In this document: in pieces, positions 22,541-29,446 of the stretch
Layout of the letters: the number at the start of each line of letters is the position of its first letter
Numbering within the stretch: position 1 is the stretch's first letter
Program-made: the position numbers and the translations under genes
NCBI GenBank assembly: GCA_017411235.1
Contig: JAFPMR010000010.1
Location: forward strand, 1 to 29,446
DNA from: Bacilli bacterium
GTDB taxonomy: Bacteria; Bacillota_I; Bacilli_A; RF39; UBA660
Reading direction: 5' to 3'
DNA: 29,446 nt
Notes under the pieces: generated by a model
What the model was told of the DNA's origin: nothing
The model's input: only the letters and a program-made list of their open reading frames with translations
Databases searched by the model: none

Positions 22541-24736
22541 GTGGCAAATTTAACACAAAAAACAATATTATTATTAGACAAACTTTATAACTTAAAAGGC
22601 GAAGATAATATAATATTACAAGAAATAAATAGCAAAATAGAAGGAATCAATAATACAATTTCTGCTACAGACCAAAGAAAAGTTAGCTTAAAAGGAGAAA
22701 AAGAAGTAAATGAAAACAATTTACTTGTTTTCACAACTCAACAAGAAGCTTTCTTAACTGCCTTTAGTGATATTAACAATGATACATTCGGTGCTCTAAG
22801 AAATATAGGAGTTAATGTAGAAATCGGTTCTATGGTATCTACAGTAGCTGAAAAAGCTCCTGGTTACATTGCTGATTTACAAGACAAAATAGGTAGAATT
22901 CAAACAGAGATTGATAATGATGAAGCTCATAAACAAGAACTATTAGAAGAACTAAAACAATTAGGTGAAGCAAAAACAAAAGCTGAAGCTGATCGTGCAA
23001 GTTTAGTTGGTTTAATGGAACAAAGTTTATCTACAAGCGAATCTGAAAGAGATGGTTTTACTCTAAGACTAGTTAGAGATATCTTAAGTAGATTTGATTT
23101 GTTTGATAATGAAGAAATAGTTGTTCTAAGTAAGTTAATCTTATTCCCTGAAGATGGATTAATAGAATATGATAAAGAATATCCTGAAAGATTAGCTAGT
23201 GGTAAAGTAGGCGAAGCTGATTTCATATCTTCAGAAGAAACAAAAGAAGAACCTACAACTCCTGAAGAAGATGAAGAAGAAGTAGAAGAAGTTACTACTC
23301 CTCCATCAAAAGCAGCAGTAGTTGAAGAACCTGTAGTTGAAGATCATGGAACTCATGAAGAAGAATCAGTAAAGATTTATGATAAAAGATCTGAAGAAGA
23401 ACCAACTTCAATCATTGACTTAACTTCATTAAATGCTGAACCAGAAACTAAGGAAGAACCAAAAGAAACAATTGAAGAATTCCTAGAATCACTTGGCATG
23501 GATATGAATAAATTCCAAGAAGAAAATGATAAAGAAAATAATATTGAAAGATTAATGAATGAATTATCTGTAACAGATCATGATTTAATAGCTAATAACT
23601 ATGAATTATTAAAATCAGTTAATGCTGAAATAGCAGCATATCGTTATAGAAGAGGACATTCATACTTATCAGATAAAGAATTAAGTCAAAAAGTAACAAT
23701 TCTAAGAGCTAAAAATATTTCTGAAAAGAATATAAAATTATTATTAGAACAAGCTGATAGTGGATTAAGAGAATCCTTAGAAACATTAGAACTAAGAATG
23801 AAAGCAGCTGAAGAACTAGGTACTCCAGTAACTGACGAAAACATTGAAATGTTAGGAAAAGATACTGTAAGACTAGCTCGTAACATTGCTTTACTAAACG
23901 AAGCTGAAATAACTATAGATGATAAAGAAAGAAGAAATTTTGAATATATCTTAACTAATTCAGACTATACGGCAGCAGATTTAGAAATCTTAAAAGATTA
24001 CTTAATTAATATAACAAGAAGCAATGATAAATATGCGTTAAATGTATTTGTTAAAGATCCATATGATTTATTAACAGATATAGATAATATAATAGAAAAT
24101 AATCTAGAAGATGTATTATCTACTAATCCAGAAGTATTAGCTGGACGTAATGGAGCATTTGTTGATAGAGTTAAATACTATGAAAGTATTGGTAAACCAA
24201 TAACTGATACTACTGGCAAGAATGCTTTTGCACCATATGTATTAAACCCATTAGCAGCTGTTAAAGAAAATGGTGGAAGATTAATAATTCCTTCATCACC
24301 ATCTGAAGACGAAGTAAATCCATTAATTCCAGAAATAATTGGAAATGAAAATACAGTATCTTCATTAGTAGATATCCTAAATGAATACTATAAAGGTAGA
24401 ACTGAATTTAAAGATATCGAATTATCAGATACTGCAGCTGAAGGCTTTGGTCGTTTAATGGAATTATTTGAAACAAGATTCCATGCTGAACAAGTAGGTA
24501 AATATACATGCAAAGTTGCAGATGGTTACATTTCTAAACCAAAACTAGAAAGACATCTAAAAACTATTGTTACTAGATTAGAACAAAATGGTGAATCAAT
24601 TGATGGAATAGAAAATGAAATCTTATTAACATCAATGCTATATAACTATAGACAAAGCGAACCAGCTATTAGAAAAATGGTTGAAACATGCTTGGGTTTT
24701 AATGAAGAAAATACATTAGGAGGTATGACGCTATGA
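22541..24736 (+). CDS. large coiled-coil and helical-repeat protein, unknown
   Basis: GTG 22541 is chosen because AGGTG (22530-22534) lies 6 nt before it; GTG 22532 is inside that site. The 731-aa product is acidic, with no signal peptide or membrane helix. An N-terminal coiled coil (about 20-60 and 85-165) leads to an acidic, low-complexity linker (about 230-330, many EE, TT and PP). A helical domain (about 335-720) shows repeated units ending in RMKAAEELGTPVT, RVKYYESIGKPIT and similar, following NLEDVLSTNPEVL-type helices, reminiscent of mTERF-like repeats. I do not recognise the family. It overlaps the small gene after it by 4 nt and probably acts with it. Gene length and promoter suggest good expression. 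Confidence 0.8.
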   Translation: MANLTQKTILLLDKLYNLKGEDNIILQEINSKIEGINNTISATDQRKVSLKGEKEVNENNLLVFTTQQEAFLTAFSDINNDTFGALRNIGVNVEIGSMVSTVAEKAPGYIADLQDKIGRIQTEIDNDEAHKQELLEELKQLGEAKTKAEADRASLVGLMEQSLSTSESERDGFTLRLVRDILSRFDLFDNEEIVVLSKLILFPEDGLIEYDKEYPERLASGKVGEADFISSEETKEEPTTPEEDEEEVEEVTTPPSKAAVVEEPVVEDHGTHEEESVKIYDKRSEEEPTSIIDLTSLNAEPETKEEPKETIEEFLESLGMDMNKFQEENDKENNIERLMNELSVTDHDLIANNYELLKSVNAEIAAYRYRRGHSYLSDKELSQKVTILRAKNISEKNIKLLLEQADSGLRESLETLELRMKAAEELGTPVTDENIEMLGKDTVRLARNIALLNEAEITIDDKERRNFEYILTNSDYTAADLEILKDYLINITRSNDKYALNVFVKDPYDLLTDIDNIIENNLEDVLSTNPEVLAGRNGAFVDRVKYYESIGKPITDTTGKNAFAPYVLNPLAAVKENGGRLIIPSSPSEDEVNPLIPEIIGNENTVSSLVDILNEYYKGRTEFKDIELSDTAAEGFGRLMELFETRFHAEQVGKYTCKVADGYISKPKLERHLKTIVTRLEQNGESIDGIENEILLTSMLYNYRQSEPAIRKMVETCLGFNEENTLGGMTL

Positions 24737-25020
24737 TGTATTTAAAAGAATTAGGCTTCAGCGAAGAAGTAATTGATTTACTAAATAAGAATTTACCTGA
24801 TTTAGCAATTAACTCTCTTAAAAAAGAAGAAAAAGTGGTTACTGCAAATATCAATTATCTAAAGGACTTAGGAGTAAATAACTATGTAGATGCATTTGTT
24901 AACTTCTATAACATGTTCCTAATTGATACAAAAGCTTTTGATGAAATATTCTCAAAATATGATCGTGAAGATCTAGTAGCTAAACTAGAAAAAAACGTTG
25001 CTATAATGGAATATCTATAA
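24733..25020 (+). CDS. small helical-repeat protein, partner of the preceding gene
   Basis: AGGAGG (24718-24723) is 9 nt before ATG, which overlaps the previous stop as ATGATG. The 95-aa protein is all-helical: MMYLKELGFSEEVIDLLNKN, a KKEEKVV stretch, NYLKDLGVNNYVDAFVNF, then FSKYDREDLVAKLEKN. The two LKELG/LKDLG units look like repeats of the same type as the C-terminal units of the large protein. That suggests an interacting partner or a split-off repeat. Function unknown. A terminator follows directly. Confidence 0.8.
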   Translation: MMYLKELGFSEEVIDLLNKNLPDLAINSLKKEEKVVTANINYLKDLGVNNYVDAFVNFYNMFLIDTKAFDEIFSKYDREDLVAKLEKNVAIMEYL

Positions 25021-25043
25021 AAAGAGTCAATGACTCTTTTTTA
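25019..25043 (+). terminator. intrinsic terminator
   Basis: AAAAAGAGTC (25019-25028), AAT loop, GACTCTTTTT (25032-25041), then T. Confidence 0.87.
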
Positions 25044-25143
25044 TTGTGATAAAACAAGTACAAAAGTTCGTAAAAATATGTAAAAACCATATCTATTCCA
25101 AGTCATCCATGATATAATAGTTAAGAAAGAAAGAGGAAGCAGC

Positions 25144-27234
25144 ATGGATTATACAAAAGGACTTAATGAACAACAAAAAAAAGCAGTATTACACATGGAA
25201 GGACCATGTTTAGTTATTGCTGGAGCTGGTTCAGGTAAAACAAAAGTATTAACCACAAGAATAGCTAATTTAATTCAAAGTGGAGTACCATCTTATAATA
25301 TCTTAGCTATAACATTTACAAATAAAGCAGCTAGAGAAATGAGAGAAAGACTAGAATTACTAGAACCAAATAACAATGCGTTTGTTGGTACATTCCATTC
25401 TTTTGGTGTGCGTGTAATTAGAGAAAATGCTTTAACATTAGGTTTAGATCGTAACTTTTCTATCTTAGATAGTGATGATGTAACATCTATTATCAAAAAG
25501 ATTATGAAAGAAGATGGTTATGATCCCAAATTTACTGCTCCTTCCTATATTAGAAATAAAATAAGTACAATAAAAAATGATATGTTATCTGATGCTGAAA
25601 TAGATCGATTCTTTAATACACCAGATGATCGTATTGTAAAAGAAGTATATTATCGATATATAGATATTCTACAAAAAAATAATTCTGTAGACTTTGATGA
25701 CCTATTACTATTACCAGTAAAACTATTTACTGAGCATAAAGATGTCCTAGAAAGATATCAAGATATCTATAAATATATCTTAATAGATGAGTATCAAGAT
25801 ACTAACGAAGTACAATATAAACTATCTAAACTATTAGCCAAAAAATATAAAAATATCTTTATTGTTGGAGATCCTGATCAATCTATATATATGTTCAGAG
25901 GAGCTAACTTTCATAACATCTTAAACTTTGAAAAAGATTATAAAGATGCTGAAGTAATCCCTTTAGAAGAAAACTATCGTTCTACAAAAAATATCTTAGA
26001 TACAGCTAACTCTGTAATAAAGAATAACAAAGAACGAAAAGAAAAAAATCTTTGGAGTAGTAATGGTGATGGAACTAAAACTAAATACCTAAGAGCTTAT
26101 GATGACAAACATGAAATTCAAATGGTTATTGATGAAATCAAAAAACTATTTGATGAAGGATACTCTAAAAAAGACATTGCTGTTTTATATAGAACGAATG
26201 CTCAATCTCGTTTAGTAGAAGAAATGTTTATGAAATCTGCTGTTCCATATAAAGTAGTAGGTAGTATCTATTTCTACTCAAGAAAAGAGATTAAAGACTT
26301 AATTTGTTACTTACGATTAATCTTAAATAACAATGATGAAATATCTCTTAGAAGGGTTATAAATGTCCCTAAAAGAGGTATTGGAGAAGCAACATTAAAT
26401 AAACTAACTAAAAAAGCTCAAGAAGAAAATAAATCATTATTTGAAGTAATTGATTCTGGTAAAGAATTACAATTTAAAGAACTAATAGAATTCATGACTA
26501 AAGAAGCTGAAAAACTATCTTTAACAGAATTAATAGATTTAGTTCTAATAGAAACTGGAATGAAATTCGAATATGAAAAAGAAGATACCTTAGAAAGTAA
26601 TCTTCGTTTAGACAACCTAGAAGAATTTAAATCAGTAGCCAAGACATTTGAGGATCGAACTGGATCAGTAAGCTTAGATGATTTATTAGAAGAAATAACC
26701 CTTATGTCAGATATGTCTGATTACAAAAACAATGATGAAGATGTTGTTACATTAATGACAATGCATAGTGCTAAAGGACTAGAATTCAAAGTAGTCTTCT
26801 TAATCGGTATGGAAGATGGAATCTTCCCGCATCAAAACTCTTTCTTAGAGCCTGGTGGCCTTGAAGAGGAAAGAAGATTGTGCTATGTTGGAATTACAAG
26901 AGCAAAAGAAAGATTATATATATCTAATGCAAAAAGAAGAATGCTTTATGGTAAAGATGTAATGAATCCACCTAGTAGATTCATAAAAGAAATAGATCCT
27001 GATCTATTAGATATTGAAAATGAAAACCTATTACCAGAAGAAAAAATAGATAAACATGAATATTACAACGATGCTAAAGACGTCAGCTTTAAAGATGGTG
27101 ATGTAATCATGCATACCATCTATGGTAGAGGCGTAATAGTTAACGTTGATGGTGATTACATTACCGTAGCATTTGCTAAGAATTATGGAATAAAAAAATT
27201 ATTAAAAACACATAAAAGTATTAATAAGTTATAG
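25144..27234 (+). CDS. pcrA: ATP-dependent DNA helicase PcrA (UvrD/Rep family)
   Basis: It is a 3'-5' superfamily 1A helicase for repair and for removing obstacles from DNA. AGAGGAAG (25132-25139) precedes ATG, and TATAAT lies at 25113-25118. The 696-aa product shows Walker A AGAGSGKT (Lys32), ITFTNKAAREM, GTFHSFG, Walker B DEYQDTN (215-221), GDPDQSIYMFRGA, ENYRST, VLYRTNAQSR, MTMHSAKGLEF and CYVGITRAK. The C-terminal part (about 650-696; DGDVIMHTIYGRGVIVNVDG) is the Tudor-like domain with which PcrA binds RNA polymerase. Length is close to the usual 720-740. It heads a unit leading to ligA. Confidence 0.97.
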   Translation: MDYTKGLNEQQKKAVLHMEGPCLVIAGAGSGKTKVLTTRIANLIQSGVPSYNILAITFTNKAAREMRERLELLEPNNNAFVGTFHSFGVRVIRENALTLGLDRNFSILDSDDVTSIIKKIMKEDGYDPKFTAPSYIRNKISTIKNDMLSDAEIDRFFNTPDDRIVKEVYYRYIDILQKNNSVDFDDLLLLPVKLFTEHKDVLERYQDIYKYILIDEYQDTNEVQYKLSKLLAKKYKNIFIVGDPDQSIYMFRGANFHNILNFEKDYKDAEVIPLEENYRSTKNILDTANSVIKNNKERKEKNLWSSNGDGTKTKYLRAYDDKHEIQMVIDEIKKLFDEGYSKKDIAVLYRTNAQSRLVEEMFMKSAVPYKVVGSIYFYSRKEIKDLICYLRLILNNNDEISLRRVINVPKRGIGEATLNKLTKKAQEENKSLFEVIDSGKELQFKELIEFMTKEAEKLSLTELIDLVLIETGMKFEYEKEDTLESNLRLDNLEEFKSVAKTFEDRTGSVSLDDLLEEITLMSDMSDYKNNDEDVVTLMTMHSAKGLEFKVVFLIGMEDGIFPHQNSFLEPGGLEEERRLCYVGITRAKERLYISNAKRRMLYGKDVMNPPSRFIKEIDPDLLDIENENLLPEEKIDKHEYYNDAKDVSFKDGDVIMHTIYGRGVIVNVDGDYITVAFAKNYGIKKLLKTHKSINKL

Positions 27235-27248
27235 AAAGAGGGAATATT

Positions 27249-28145
27249 ATGCAATTACTTATTATGGCTGCCGGAATGGGTAGTAGATTCGGAGGATTAA
27301 AACAAATCGCTCCAATGGGACCAAACGATGAATTCATTATTGATTACTCAGTATTTGATGCCATCAAAACAGGTTTCTCAAAAATAGTATTTATTATTAA
27401 AGAAGAAAACTATGATATCTTCAAAAGTACAATTGGTGCACGTGTAGAACCACATATTCCAGTTGAATATGTTTTCCAAAAATTAGATAACGTACCTGAC
27501 TTTGTTAAAATACCTGAAACAAGAGAAAAACCTTGGGGTACTGCACATGCTATTTATTGTGCTAAAGATGCTATTACAGAAGATTTTGTAGTAATTAATG
27601 CTGATGACTTCTACGGAAGAGATGCTTTCCAAGTAGCAGCTGATTTTATAAAGAATTCTAAAGATCATGAATGGGCTACAGTAGGATATGAAGCGATTAA
27701 AACAATGACTGAAAATGGTGCTGTAAAACGTGGAGTACTAGAAGCAGAAAACGATGTAAGATTAATTCAAATAACTGAATGTTCTATTGAAGAAGATGGT
27801 AATAAAATATCTTGTACACCATTATCAGGAGCAGAAGAATTCAAAGTAGAAAAAGATGCTCTAGTTTCTATGAACATGTTAGTATTTGATCAAAGTTTAT
27901 TTAAACTATTAGATGAAAAAATCGTAGAATTCTTCAAAGAAAATGAAGAAAACTTAGAAAAATGTGAATTCTTAATTCCAGATATTCTAGATCAAGCAAA
28001 TAAAGATGAATATGCTACTGTAAAAGTATTACATACTAATGCGACTTGGTATGGAGTAACATATAAAGAAGACACTGACTTCGTAAGAAGTAATATAAAA
28101 AGATTAGTAGACGAAGGAGAATATCCTAATAATCTTTGGGGGTAA
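27249..28145 (+). CDS. nucleotidyltransferase of the sugar-nucleotide pyrophosphorylase type
   Basis: AAAGAGGGAA (27235-27244) lies before ATG. The 298-aa soluble protein begins with MAAGMGSRFGGLKQIAPMG, the NTP-binding loop of NTP_transferase enzymes. Next are IIDYSVFDA, KPWGTAHAI and the metal-binding INADDFYG (DD). Substrate specificity (which sugar phosphate, which NTP) cannot be told from sequence. No fused kinase or acyltransferase domain is present. It lies 14 nt after pcrA and 3 nt before ligA, so the three form one unit; this enzyme is not part of the classic pcrB-pcrA-ligA order. Confidence 0.88.
   Translation: MQLLIMAAGMGSRFGGLKQIAPMGPNDEFIIDYSVFDAIKTGFSKIVFIIKEENYDIFKSTIGARVEPHIPVEYVFQKLDNVPDFVKIPETREKPWGTAHAIYCAKDAITEDFVVINADDFYGRDAFQVAADFIKNSKDHEWATVGYEAIKTMTENGAVKRGVLEAENDVRLIQITECSIEEDGNKISCTPLSGAEEFKVEKDALVSMNMLVFDQSLFKLLDEKIVEFFKENEENLEKCEFLIPDILDQANKDEYATVKVLHTNATWYGVTYKEDTDFVRSNIKRLVDEGEYPNNLWG

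Positions 28146-29446
<1,301 letters not shown>

Noticed and set aside
14383..24736. Mycoplasma-type genetic code (TGA as Trp)
   Set aside because: TGA ends the genes at 14383 and 24736 at sensible places with overlapping downstream starts, and Trp residues are encoded by TGG.

Overview
The window comes from a very AT-rich, low-GC Gram-positive bacterium. Evidence: TTG/GTG/ATG starts with strong AGGAGG-type ribosome sites, near-consensus TATAAT boxes, many short hairpin + T-run terminators, a PcrA with a C-terminal Tudor domain, SipW-type signal peptidase, and DapDH-type diaminopimelate synthesis. TGA is used as a stop (for example at 14383 and 24736) and tryptophan is TGG, so this is not the Mycoplasma code. 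A Bacilli lineage near Erysipelotrichia/RF39 is the best guess, but this is inference. No mobile element, phage gene or CRISPR array was seen.

Layout. 1-568: end of a secreted or surface beta-rich protein. 671-797: a free-standing structured RNA with its own extended -10 promoter and terminator; its core has the size, acceptor stem and encoded ACCA end of a tRNA but no normal D or T arm. 843-6506: poorly known proteins: a possible tail-anchored HipA/CtkA-like pseudokinase, a thioredoxin-fold-like membrane protein, a PH-like protein, and two membrane proteins with extracellular domains. 6571-6644: tRNA-Cys. 6676-7251 (minus): small membrane protein.

7411-11736 is a compact five-gene operon, lysC-ddh-dapA-dapB-asd. 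It encodes every step from aspartate to meso-diaminopimelate through the one-step dehydrogenase. The aspartokinase is only the catalytic domain, without ACT regulatory domains. Three DnaA-box-like sites sit just upstream. 11833-14595: an LppM-like lipoprotein, a HIT protein, and a ComEC-like metallo-beta-lactamase protein with a DUF3006 partner.

14626-18522 (minus) is a four-gene envelope cluster: two paralogous membrane proteins with Gly/Ser-rich outside loops, cytoplasmic Tim44-like domains and zinc ribbons; a soluble Tim44-like zinc-ribbon protein; and an SPFH (band 7) protein ending in a zinc ribbon. It resembles in content the B. subtilis ydjGHI membrane-stress genes. A GtrB/DPM-like glycosyltransferase follows at 18564-19508 (minus).

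19621-22429 (plus) is a three-gene operon: two paralogous membrane-anchored beta-sandwich proteins and a SipW/ER-type signal peptidase with an exceptionally long charged cytoplasmic tail, which suggests a surface-fibre or matrix system. 22541-25020 holds a large coiled-coil/helical-repeat protein and a small partner behind a strong promoter overlapped by a dyad. 25144-29446 holds pcrA, a sugar-nucleotidyltransferase-like gene and the start of ligA. Intergenic gaps are short; the only one near 300 bases (569-842) holds the structured RNA.
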